DNA of 64,000 nucleotides from Mycobacterium palustre (GTDB lineage Bacteria > Actinomycetota > Actinomycetes > Mycobacteriales > Mycobacteriaceae). Both the position numbers and the translations under genes were made by a program. The stretch covers positions 123,167-187,166 of the forward strand of contig NZ_LQPJ01000070.1 in the NCBI RefSeq assembly GCF_002101785.1, written 5' to 3'. Positions 56,883-64,000 of this stretch are shown here, in pieces. The notes under the pieces were generated by a model that saw only the letters and a list, made by a program, of their open reading frames with translations, was not told the DNA's origin and ran no database searches. Position 1 is the stretch's first letter; every line of letters starts with the position of its first letter.

Positions 56883-57326
56883 GTGAGCCCTCGTTCAGTC
56901 GGCAGGACTGTCTTGGCGCGAATTTGGATGCCGCTGGTTGCTGTCGTGGCGGTCGGCGTGGGCGCGGTGGGTATGTGGAAGGTGCACCAGTTTTCTGCCC
57001 CACCGCCGGTCATCACCGTCAACGGCCCGGCGGCGCCCCCGGAATTCAACATCAAGCGGCTCACGTATGAGTTGTTCGGCTCGGTCGGACAGGGCGGGAT
57101 GCTGGTCTACGTCGACATCGATGGGCATCCGCATCAGGTTGATCTGGCCACTTTGCCGTGGTCGCATACCGAGGCGACCACGCTCACTGTGGTGTCGGGC
57201 AGCATTTCGGCGCAGGTTCATGGTGGTCAGGTCGGTTGCCGCATGCTGGTGAATGGCGTTGTGCGCGCTGAGCAATCCGACGATCATCCGGACGCCCACG
57301 TCTTTTGCATAGTGAAGTCCGCATGA
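56883..57326 (+). CDS. MmpS-family accessory protein
   Basis: The protein has 147 residues from GTG 56883. One N-terminal membrane anchor (WMPLVAVVAVGVGAVGMWKV) precedes a periplasmic beta-sandwich: INGP-like VNGPAAPPEFNIKRLTYELF, then SVGQGGMLVYVDIDGHPHQV, SISAQVHGGQVGCRMLVNGV and HVFCIVKS. This is the MmpS fold that assists MmpL lipid or siderophore exporters. The stop overlaps the mmpL start (ATGA), which confirms the pair. Confidence 0.92.
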   Translation: MSPRSVGRTVLARIWMPLVAVVAVGVGAVGMWKVHQFSAPPPVITVNGPAAPPEFNIKRLTYELFGSVGQGGMLVYVDIDGHPHQVDLATLPWSHTEATTLTVVSGSISAQVHGGQVGCRMLVNGVVRAEQSDDHPDAHVFCIVKSA

Positions 57327-60148
57327 GCGAGCCGCCGGCCGGGCAGCGCGTGAAGCGGCCCTTGGTGCCCAGGATGGTCCGCGTTTTGGCGATACCGATC
57401 ATCGCCTTTTGGGCCCTTTTGGCGGTGTCGACGAACACGTTCATGCCGCAGGTGGAGCGGGTCGCCGAAGAGCTCGCGGGGCCGGTGGTGCCGCACTACG
57501 CGCCGTCGCAGCGGTCGTTGCTGGCCATCGGCGCGAAGTTTCACGAGTCCGATTCGACGAGCTTGGCGATGCTGGTGTTCGAGGCCGACCGGCCGTTGGG
57601 CGACACCGACCATAGGTATTACGACGACCTGGTGCGCCGGCTCAAGCAGGACCCCAAGCACGTGCAGTACGTGATGGACCTGTGGGGCAAGCCGATCACC
57701 GCGGCCGGGGCGCAGAGCCTCGACGGCAAGTGCGCGTATGTGTTGTTGCGTCTTGCCGGCGATATCGGCCAGATGCAAGCCAACCAGTCCGTTGCGGCCG
57801 TGCGGGATATCGTCGCCAAGGACACGCCACCGCCCGGGTTGAAGGTTTATGTCAGCGGCGCGGCTCCGCTGGCTTCGGACACGGTGGGCATCGCGAATTC
57901 GAGCCTGAACAACATCACGATCGTCACGATCATCCTCATCCTGGTGATGTTGCTGCTGGTGTACCGCTCGATCGTCACCCTGTTCGTGCCGTTGGCCGGG
58001 GTGTTGTTCGAGATGCTGGTCGCCAAGGGGGTCATCTCGACGCTCGGGCATTTGGGCTATATCGAGCTGTCCTCGTTCGCGGTGAACATCGTGGTCGCGC
58101 TGACCCTGGGCGCCGGGACGGACTATGGCATCTTTTTGATGGGCCGCTATCACGAGGCGCGACAGGCCGGCGAGGGCCGGGAGGAGGCGTTTTACACCGC
58201 GTACAAAAGCGTCACGCCGGTCATCCTCGGCTCGGGCCTGACGATCGCGGGGGCGTGTTACTGCCTGACGTTCGCGCGCCTCAACTACTTCCACACCATG
58301 GGGCCGGCGGTGGCCATCTCCATGCTGTTCACCATCGCCGCGGCGCTGACGCTGGGCCCGGCGTTTTTGACCGTGGGCAGCCTGTTGGGGCTTTTCGACC
58401 CGCGGCGCGCCGCCAAGGCACAGCTGTACCGGCGGATCGGGACGAGCGTGGTCCGGTGGCCGGTGCCGATCTTGGTGGCCAGCGCCGCGGCCGTCGTCTT
58501 CGGGGCGGTCTTCGTGCCGACGTACCGGCAGAACTACGACGACCGCCAGTACCAGCCGCACAACGCGCCGGCCAACCAGGGTTTCGCCGCGGCGGATCGA
58601 CACTTCCCGAAGAGCAAGCTGTTTTCTGAGATGCTGATGATCGAGACGGATCACGACATGCGGAATTCGGCGGACTTCATCTCATTGGACCGGGCGGCCA
58701 GGGCCCTGATTCGCCTCCCCGGCGTGGCGATGGTGCAAAGCATCACCAGGCCGCTGGGCCGGGCCTTGGAACACGCCACCATCCCCTACTTGTTCACCAC
58801 CCAAGGCAGCGGTAGCGGCCAACAACTGCCGTTTAACAAACAGCAAAACGCCAATACGGCCGAGCAGGCCCAGATCACGCAGCACACCGTCGAGGTGTTG
58901 CGCAAAGAAATCGACTTCTTCCAAACGATGTCCGATGAGATGCACAAGACCGTCCTCACCATGGAAGACATGCAAAAGGTCACCGACGAGCTGAGGTCGA
59001 ACCTTGCCAACCTCGAAGACTTCTTCCGGCCGATTCGCAGCTATTTCTATTGGGAGCGGCACTGTTTCGACATCCCCATCTGCTGGGCCTTCAGATCGCT
59101 GTTCGAGTCGATCGACGGCCTGGACAAGCTGGCCGACGACATCACAGACGCCGTATCGTATCTCGAGGTCATCGACAAGACCTTGCCGCAGATCATCACC
59201 CAGCTAAAGCTCACGGCCGACGACTCGGAGGCGTTGGTCTCCCTGTTAGTGAGCAGCTACGGCCAGTCGTCCCTGCAGTCCACCCAGACCGACCAGACAT
59301 TCAACGACCAGGTCAACGTGGGGCTCGACTTCGACCAGTCTCGCAGCGACGACTTCTTCTACATCCCACACGAGGGTTTCGACAACGAAGACGTCAAGAC
59401 CGGGATGGCGCTGTTGATGTCGCCGGACGGCAAAGCCGCGCGGATCATCGTCACCCACGAGGGCGACGCCAACGGCCCCGAAGGCGTCGAGCACGTCGAA
59501 CAGTTCCCCACGGCGATAACCACGATCCTCAAAGAAACCTCGCTGGCCGGCGCGAAGGTATACATCGGCGGGTCGGGAGCAACCAACAAGGACATCAAGC
59601 AATACGCCGCGTCCGATCTGCTCATCGTGGCGATCGCCGCCTTCGTGCTGATCTTTTTGATCATGCTGTTTCTCACAAGAAGCCTGATGGCCGCCGTCGT
59701 CATCCCCGGCACCGCGGCGTTCTCCTACGCCGGGGCGTTCGGGCTGTCGATCCTGGTCTGGCAGCACCTCATCGGTCTGCCCCTGCACTGGCTGATATTG
59801 CCGCTGACGTTCATCATCCTGGTGGCGGTGGGTTCGGACTACAACCTGCTGCTGATCATCCGCGTCAAGGAGGAACTACACGCCGGTATCCACACCGGTC
59901 TGATCCGCGCGCTCGGCAGCACGGGTGGCGTGGTGACCTCGGCGGGTCTGGTGTTCGCGTTCACCATGCTGGCGATGCTCACCAGCGACCTGCGAACGAT
60001 CGGTCAGGTGGGCTCCACCGTGTGCATCGGCCTGCTGCTCGACACGCTGATCGTGCGCTCGTTCGTGGTGCCCTGCATCATCAGAATCCTCGGCCCGTGG
60101 TTCTGGTGGCCCACACTGGTACGTCCCCGCCCGCTACGGCCGGCGTGA
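57323..60148 (+). CDS. MmpL-family RND transporter
   Basis: The protein has 941 residues from ATG 57323. It has twelve transmembrane segments in two sets of 1+5. Proton-relay Asp-Tyr pairs lie in GAGTDYGIFLMGRYHEARQ (TM4) and VAVGSDYNLLLIIRVKEE (TM10). Each half has a periplasmic porter domain. Residues about 510-650 form a long helical hairpin (QITQHTVEVLRKEIDFFQTM), typical of MmpL4/MmpL5-like members that span the periplasm. With MmpS it exports a lipid, glycolipid or siderophore; which one cannot be told. No biosynthetic genes are adjacent. Confidence 0.93.
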   Translation: MSEPPAGQRVKRPLVPRMVRVLAIPIIAFWALLAVSTNTFMPQVERVAEELAGPVVPHYAPSQRSLLAIGAKFHESDSTSLAMLVFEADRPLGDTDHRYYDDLVRRLKQDPKHVQYVMDLWGKPITAAGAQSLDGKCAYVLLRLAGDIGQMQANQSVAAVRDIVAKDTPPPGLKVYVSGAAPLASDTVGIANSSLNNITIVTIILILVMLLLVYRSIVTLFVPLAGVLFEMLVAKGVISTLGHLGYIELSSFAVNIVVALTLGAGTDYGIFLMGRYHEARQAGEGREEAFYTAYKSVTPVILGSGLTIAGACYCLTFARLNYFHTMGPAVAISMLFTIAAALTLGPAFLTVGSLLGLFDPRRAAKAQLYRRIGTSVVRWPVPILVASAAAVVFGAVFVPTYRQNYDDRQYQPHNAPANQGFAAADRHFPKSKLFSEMLMIETDHDMRNSADFISLDRAARALIRLPGVAMVQSITRPLGRALEHATIPYLFTTQGSGSGQQLPFNKQQNANTAEQAQITQHTVEVLRKEIDFFQTMSDEMHKTVLTMEDMQKVTDELRSNLANLEDFFRPIRSYFYWERHCFDIPICWAFRSLFESIDGLDKLADDITDAVSYLEVIDKTLPQIITQLKLTADDSEALVSLLVSSYGQSSLQSTQTDQTFNDQVNVGLDFDQSRSDDFFYIPHEGFDNEDVKTGMALLMSPDGKAARIIVTHEGDANGPEGVEHVEQFPTAITTILKETSLAGAKVYIGGSGATNKDIKQYAASDLLIVAIAAFVLIFLIMLFLTRSLMAAVVIPGTAAFSYAGAFGLSILVWQHLIGLPLHWLILPLTFIILVAVGSDYNLLLIIRVKEELHAGIHTGLIRALGSTGGVVTSAGLVFAFTMLAMLTSDLRTIGQVGSTVCIGLLLDTLIVRSFVVPCIIRILGPWFWWPTLVRPRPLRPA

Positions 60149-60448
60149 CGCCTCTCTAGACGAAGGCGCGCAGGCGATTTCGTTCGTTACGAAGACCGTG
60201 ACGTAACCGATCGGGATGCCGGTGCGGGCCGCGATGTACTTGCGCGCGGCCAGCTCCGCCGCGGCCCGGCTGGCCACGCGGACCAGGCCGCCGATCTCGG
60301 GGACCCGGACCGTCCACCCGTCGGCGTGGCGGGTGACCTCGATGTCGAAGCACTGGCCGACAGTTGGGCACTTGACGAGCTGCGTGGTACGTCGCGTACG
60401 GGTGCGGCGCAACGCCTTTGGACGCCGCAGAGTGGGCTGAACGGACAT
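60134..60448 (-). CDS. Small HicB-like protein of unknown function
   Basis: The protein has 104 residues. A basic N-terminus (RRPKALRRTRTRR) is followed by FDIEVTRHADGWTVRVPEIG, a beta-strand pair of the HicB/RNase-H-like antitoxin fold, and SRAAAELAARKYIAARTGIP. No HicA toxin is encoded next to it. It may be a regulator or an orphan antitoxin; the assignment is by fold pattern only. It overlaps the mmpL 3' end by 15 bp, tail to tail. Confidence 0.6.
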   Translation of the reverse strand: MSVQPTLRRPKALRRTRTRRTTQLVKCPTVGQCFDIEVTRHADGWTVRVPEIGGLVRVASRAAAELAARKYIAARTGIPIGYVTVFVTNEIACAPSSREASRRP

Positions 60449-60604
60449 GGCTGCTTTCCTAGTCAGACACGGGCCGCGGGCAAGACTAATCCGATTCGCG
60501 CGGAAAACCTAATCGGCCGGTGCGCGAAACCCACGCGTCGGCCGCCGCTTGGTGGCAGAGTCGACCTGCGGCGAAGTGACGCGCTCGCACCCAAGGAGGG
60601 CACC

Positions 60605-61351
60605 GTGACGGTCGTTTTGGTGCATGGCAACCCCGAGAGCGACGCAATCTGGGGGCCGCTGGTCGACGCGCTGGGACGGGACGACGTGGTGCGGCTCTCT
60701 CCGCCAGGCTTCGGCGCGCCACTGCCGGAAGGCTTCCCGGCGACCTACCTGGCCTACCGCGACTGGCTCGAGGGCGAGCTGGACGACATCGGCGAGCCGG
60801 TCGACCTCGTCGGCCATGACTGGGGCGGAGGCCACGTCATTAACGTGGTGATGCATCGGCCCGAACTTGTCCGCAGCTGGGTCAGCGACATCCTTGGGTG
60901 CTTCGACCCCGAGTACGTCTGGCACGACCTGGCGCGGATCTGGCAAACCCCCGGCGAGGGCGAGCAGCACGTCGACACCTTCCTGGGCGGCACGGTCGAA
61001 CAGCGGGCCGCCATGTGGTCCGCCGCCGGAATGCCGCCCGACATCGCGGCCTCGATCGCCGCGGCGCAGGGGCCTGAGATGGGCCGGGCGATCCTGCTGC
61101 TCTACCGATCCGCACGCCAGCCCGCGATGGCCGAGGCCGGCCGCGCCCTCGGTACCGCGGCGGCCCGGCCGGGTCTGTCCATTCTGGCCACGGAAGACAC
61201 CTACGTCGGGTCGGAGGCGATGCGCCGTCAGGCGGCGCGACGGGCGGGGGCGAAGACCGAAGTGCTCGACGGGCTCGGGCATTGGTGGATGATGCAGGAC
61301 CCGGCCCGCGGTGCGGCGGCCCTTGTGCGGTTCTGGGAGACGCTCGGTTGA
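60605..61351 (+). CDS. Alpha/beta hydrolase of the epoxide-hydrolase/haloalkane-dehalogenase type
   Basis: The protein has 248 residues from GTG 60605. The oxyanion loop is VLVHGNPESDAIW and the nucleophile elbow is LVGHDWGGGHVINVV, with Asp as nucleophile. The catalytic His is in DGLGHWWMMQDP. GHDWGG is the hallmark of epoxide hydrolases and dehalogenases. It would hydrolyse an epoxide or C-halogen bond, or act as a related hydrolase. It is smaller than typical epoxide hydrolases (a shortened cap). There is no operon partner. Confidence 0.84.
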   Translation: MTVVLVHGNPESDAIWGPLVDALGRDDVVRLSPPGFGAPLPEGFPATYLAYRDWLEGELDDIGEPVDLVGHDWGGGHVINVVMHRPELVRSWVSDILGCFDPEYVWHDLARIWQTPGEGEQHVDTFLGGTVEQRAAMWSAAGMPPDIAASIAAAQGPEMGRAILLLYRSARQPAMAEAGRALGTAAARPGLSILATEDTYVGSEAMRRQAARRAGAKTEVLDGLGHWWMMQDPARGAAALVRFWETLG

Positions 61352-61451
61352 GCCAGCCCCGGTCAGCCCGGGCGTCTCGCTGCGCCGCATCTGGCGCCGC
61401 CCCGCGATGTCGACCGGGACGTCGAGGCCGCCGAACTCGCGCACGCGCCGG

Positions 61452-61742
61452 TCAGGCCCACATCCGCGCGGCGCTTAGCCGGATGCGGCGTGCGGTCAGC
61501 GACACCAGTAGCGTAAGCGCCAGCCTGCCCACCGCGATCCGGCTCGTTCGCTTCTTCCAGCTTCGCCGCGTCGGGCGGTCGCGACGGCCGAAGTAGTAGC
61601 CGACGCAGGTCGCCATCGCGAGGGCGGCGATGGCCGCGAGCACCGTCACGATATGAGCGTGCTCGGTCACCGTCGCGGCGAGGTCACACTCGAGAAACGC
61701 CTCGGCCACGAGTCCAACGGTTCGGCGTCGCTGAGACAGCAT
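61452..61742 (-). CDS. Small membrane-anchored hypothetical protein
   Basis: The protein has 96 residues. One clear transmembrane helix (HIVTVLAAIAALAMATCVGY) is followed by a strongly basic segment (FGRRDRPTRRSWKKRTSR) and a second weaker hydrophobic stretch (LALTLLVSLTARRI). I do not recognise a family. The frame could be fortuitous, but it is the best candidate in this 500-bp interval. Confidence 0.45.
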   Translation of the reverse strand: MLSQRRRTVGLVAEAFLECDLAATVTEHAHIVTVLAAIAALAMATCVGYYFGRRDRPTRRSWKKRTSRIAVGRLALTLLVSLTARRIRLSAARMWA

Positions 61743-61855
61743 CGTCGCCGCCGCTTCAGCGATTGACTCGGGCCGGTGAACCGCAAAGACCGATTTGATA
61801 TCGACTGCCGCACACTACTTCTGTTCACAAAACCCGAAAATTTAGCATCACCACG

Positions 61856-62683
61856 ATGCAGGACTTGTCGGTCGATGTGCCCCTCCAGCGATCACCCGCC
61901 ATTCCCCGGCGCGACGTATTGCGTTACGGCGTCGCCATGTCCGCGCTGCCGGGACTGCTTTTGGCGACGGCGAGTGTCGCCGCTCCCGTGGCAGCGGCCA
62001 CCCCGGTGCCGGCTGCCGCCCCCCGCAGACTGATCGACTTTGCGATGCGCCAGATTCCAGCCGAGCAGATTCGAGCTGCGGGCTACTCCGGGGTCATCAA
62101 CTACGTGTCGCTGTCGCGGCCCGGCTCGTCCATGGGCGCCAAACCGATCACCCGGGCTTACGCCGAGCAGCTCACCGCTGCCGGGCTGATGATCGTCAGC
62201 AATTACCAATACGGAAAGCCCGGTGGGACAGCACCATCGGACTTCAGGCGCGGGTTCGAGGGCGGCGTCGCCGATGCTCGCACCGCCTGGCGACTGCATA
62301 CCGCGGCGGGTGGCGGCCAGAGTGCGCCGATCTTCTTCAGCATCGACGAGGACATCAACCACGACACCTGGGAAAACTTGGCGCTCAAGTGGTTTCGCGG
62401 TATCAATTCGGTACTGGGAGTGCAGCGCACCGGCGTCTACGGCGGTATCGACGTGTGCCGATGGGCCGCCGCCGACGGCGTGATCGGGAATTCGCGCACC
62501 CCCGGCCACCGGTGGGCCTGGCAGACCAAGGCCTGGTCCCATGGGCAGATCGAGCCCACCGCGGTTCTGTACCAACGCGTGGTGAGCACCCCCTCGAATC
62601 CCGGCCCGGTGGTCGGGGGGCTCGAAGTCGACGTCAACGACGTCCTCGCCGAGGATTGCGGTCAGTGGAACCTGCATCCCTGA
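61856..62683 (+). CDS. Tat-exported DUF1906 glycoside-hydrolase-like protein, Rv2525c paralogue
   Basis: The protein has 275 residues. A twin-arginine signal (IPRRDVLRYGVAMSALPGLL) is followed by a TIM-barrel DUF1906 domain: LIDFAMRQIPAEQIRAAGYS, GVINYVSLSRPG, IVSNYQYGKPGG, PIFFSIDEDI and VDVNDVLAEDCGQWN. The pattern matches Rv2525c, an exported wall-associated protein with a glycoside-hydrolase-like fold. The conserved acidic residues (SIDED; EVDVND) fit an active site. It probably acts on the cell envelope. Confidence 0.88.
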   Translation: MQDLSVDVPLQRSPAIPRRDVLRYGVAMSALPGLLLATASVAAPVAAATPVPAAAPRRLIDFAMRQIPAEQIRAAGYSGVINYVSLSRPGSSMGAKPITRAYAEQLTAAGLMIVSNYQYGKPGGTAPSDFRRGFEGGVADARTAWRLHTAAGGGQSAPIFFSIDEDINHDTWENLALKWFRGINSVLGVQRTGVYGGIDVCRWAAADGVIGNSRTPGHRWAWQTKAWSHGQIEPTAVLYQRVVSTPSNPGPVVGGLEVDVNDVLAEDCGQWNLHP

Positions 62684-62737
62684 GCCGCTGACGAATCCGG
62701 GGACCAGCGACAACTACGGCGCCGGGGCCGGGCGCTG

Positions 62738-64000
62738 TCAGATGACGGGATTGCGTGCCGCGGAGAACCGTTCGAGCTGCATGGGCGGTCCGCCCGCGGG
62801 CGGCGGCGGTACCACGCTGGCGACCCCGTCCATCACGGCCACGACGGTCGAGGTTTGCCGGTTGAAGCTCAGGGTGCCGTGCTGGAAGTTCTGCACGATC
62901 CACTCCGGCTCCTGAATCTCGGCGCTGGTCGGCAGGCCCAGCGGGCCGCGCTCGTAGCCCAGCGTGGCCCAGGCCTCGTAGATCCTGCCGGTGAGGGGCT
63001 GAGCCCCGGTGGCCGGCGACCAATAGATCGCGCCCTTGGCGAAGACGACGTAGCGGATCGAATCGCCGCTGGGCGCTTCGGGTGATGTGGGTGCGCCGAG
63101 CCCGCCGGTCATGCCGCCCGTCGCCTGCCAGCGGTCGTAAATCGCTCCGCCGTTCAGCGATTGCGCGACATCTTCTGCGCTGGGCGGTTGCTTGTACCGG
63201 GCCGCGATGTCGCGGATGCGTTCCATGAACGCGTACCCGGCGTTGCCCGGGCAGGCGGTTTCGCCGACGTCGCGATGGGCGAAGATGCTCGGCAGGGTCG
63301 GCGTGGCACCTCGCGGGAAGCGCGTGTTGGGTCCGCCGGCGGAAGTCAGCGCGACGGTGCCCTCCGGGTTCACCGCGTCCATCGCCAGCCGCCATCCCAG
63401 CAGCTGGCCGGCCGCGCGCACTTGCTCGGGCGTGGGGGGCGCCTGGCTCAGATCGCCGATCATGCACACCGCCCAGGTGTCGGTGTTGAATCCGCCGGTG
63501 TGTACGCCCCGGACGGGTTTGGCGATGCCGCCGAACCGGCCCTCGAAGACCTGGCCGTACTTGTCGACCAGCGCGTTGTAGCCGATGTCGCCCCAGCCTT
63601 CATTCAACGCGTGGTGCTGGTAGATCGAGCGCACGATGGCCGCCGAGTCCGTCGGCGCGTAGTCGTTGCCGGTCGCGGAGTGGTGCACGATCCCGGCCCG
63701 AATTCCGTTGCCCCAGACGGGCCCTCCGCGGCGTATCGACTCATCGGCGCCCCACCCGGCGCGGCTGATGATGTTGATCGGCTGGCCCGGCGCCATCGCC
63801 ACTGCCGACAAGTAGGGGTCCGCGGGTGCGCGCGCCGGGCCCACGAGCACGTCCGTGGCGATCCCCAAGCCGAGGACAATCGGCGCGGCCGCAGCGCATT
63901 TCAGCACATTGCGCCGGGAAGCCTGGCTGTGACAGCCTGATTTGGCCCCGGGTGGGCGGTCGAAAGTGGCCCCACCTGTGTGGTCGCGGGTGTGCTGTTG
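62738..64000 (-). CDS. Tat-exported peptidoglycan-recognition/amidase protein with LGFP-type tail, start outside the window
   Basis: The frame remains open to the right edge, so the start lies beyond it. A Tat signal QASRRNVLKCAAAAPIVLGL (twin Arg near 63912-63917) shows that the GTG at 63907 is not the true start. The domain at about 60-230 is a PGRP/amidase-2 fold: RAGWGADES, AGIVHHSATGNDYAPTDSAA, YNALVDKYGQVFEGRFGG, AVCMIGDLS and FAHRDVGETACPGNAGY (zinc His and Cys). LGFP-like repeats follow (IYDRWQATGGMTGGLGAPTS; WATLGYERGPLGLPTSAE), which bind the arabinogalactan wall. It probably cleaves peptidoglycan peptides. Confidence 0.88.
   Translation of the reverse strand, partial: QQHTRDHTGGATFDRPPGAKSGCHSQASRRNVLKCAAAAPIVLGLGIATDVLVGPARAPADPYLSAVAMAPGQPINIISRAGWGADESIRRGGPVWGNGIRAGIVHHSATGNDYAPTDSAAIVRSIYQHHALNEGWGDIGYNALVDKYGQVFEGRFGGIAKPVRGVHTGGFNTDTWAVCMIGDLSQAPPTPEQVRAAGQLLGWRLAMDAVNPEGTVALTSAGGPNTRFPRGATPTLPSIFAHRDVGETACPGNAGYAFMERIRDIAARYKQPPSAEDVAQSLNGGAIYDRWQATGGMTGGLGAPTSPEAPSGDSIRYVVFAKGAIYWSPATGAQPLTGRIYEAWATLGYERGPLGLPTSAEIQEPEWIVQNFQHGTLSFNRQTSTVVAVMDGVASVVPPPPAGGPPMQLERFSAARNPVI

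Overview
The window reads as a high-GC, slow-growing Mycobacterium chromosome outside the M. avium complex. The backbone follows gene for gene the order I recall from M. tuberculosis Rv3036c to Rv3065 (methyltransferases, echA17, serB2, ctaD, fecB, adhC, nrdF2, nrdE, nrdI, nrdH, dinP, cyp136, fadE22, ligB, cstA, mmr). It carries a true PE_PGRS gene, a class that the M. avium complex lacks. GTG and TTG starts, 1- to 8-base gene overlaps and Tat, lipoprotein and ESX-type export signals fit the same picture. Orthology statements come from memory of the family sequences; no search was run.

Layout. 1-9200: a minus-strand run from a secreted TB22.2-like protein through two methyltransferases, echA17, a NUDIX protein, an ABC ATPase, serB2 and ctaD, then divergent fecB. 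9287-11900: adhC and small genes. 11935-26157: the class Ib ribonucleotide reductase genes nrdF2 and nrdH-nrdI-nrdE, interrupted by accessory DNA (a flavin monooxygenase and TetR pair, a PE_PGRS gene, remnants). 26669-32084: FMN reductase, two TetR genes, dinP, an SDR and cyp136. 32085-35635: genes I do not recall from M. tuberculosis at this place (free-standing LeuA regulatory domain behind a strong hairpin, small lipoprotein, MEDS/anti-sigma protein) and a double GntR regulator. 35658-40412: a lipid-degradation cluster (thiolase-like protein, DUF35 partner, fused FadE22, SDR). 40524-44366: ligB and cstA. 44376-51634: a decaying accessory stretch with an Hsp70-like protein, a broken ppk2, gene fragments, an MspA-type porin, DoxX and mmr. 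51796-64000: a classical glycogen phosphorylase, an SDR, a WhiB4-like regulator, GtrA, an MmpS/MmpL pair, hydrolases and two Tat-exported wall proteins.

The outstanding feature is a mobile element of about 4.5 kb (about 21413-25939) lodged in the 3' end of nrdH, in sense orientation inside the nrdHIE operon. It encodes an intact tyrosine recombinase, an XRE regulator, a 729-residue protein with eight tandem CxxC-CxxC zinc ribbons fused to a degenerate recombinase domain, and a small helical protein, joined by 4- to 8-base overlaps. The insertion gives NrdH a new C-terminus. At the far end the displaced native nrdH tail is read from a new ATG behind a very strong ribosome binding site, just before nrdI.

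The neighbouring nrdF2 and nrdE genes each have a degraded duplicate of their own last codons 0.6 to 0.7 kb downstream. All three separate nrd transcription ends may therefore have served as insertion targets. Tandem NrdR-like boxes 32 bp apart lie upstream of both nrdF2 and nrdH, so joint regulation of the reductase genes appears to be retained.
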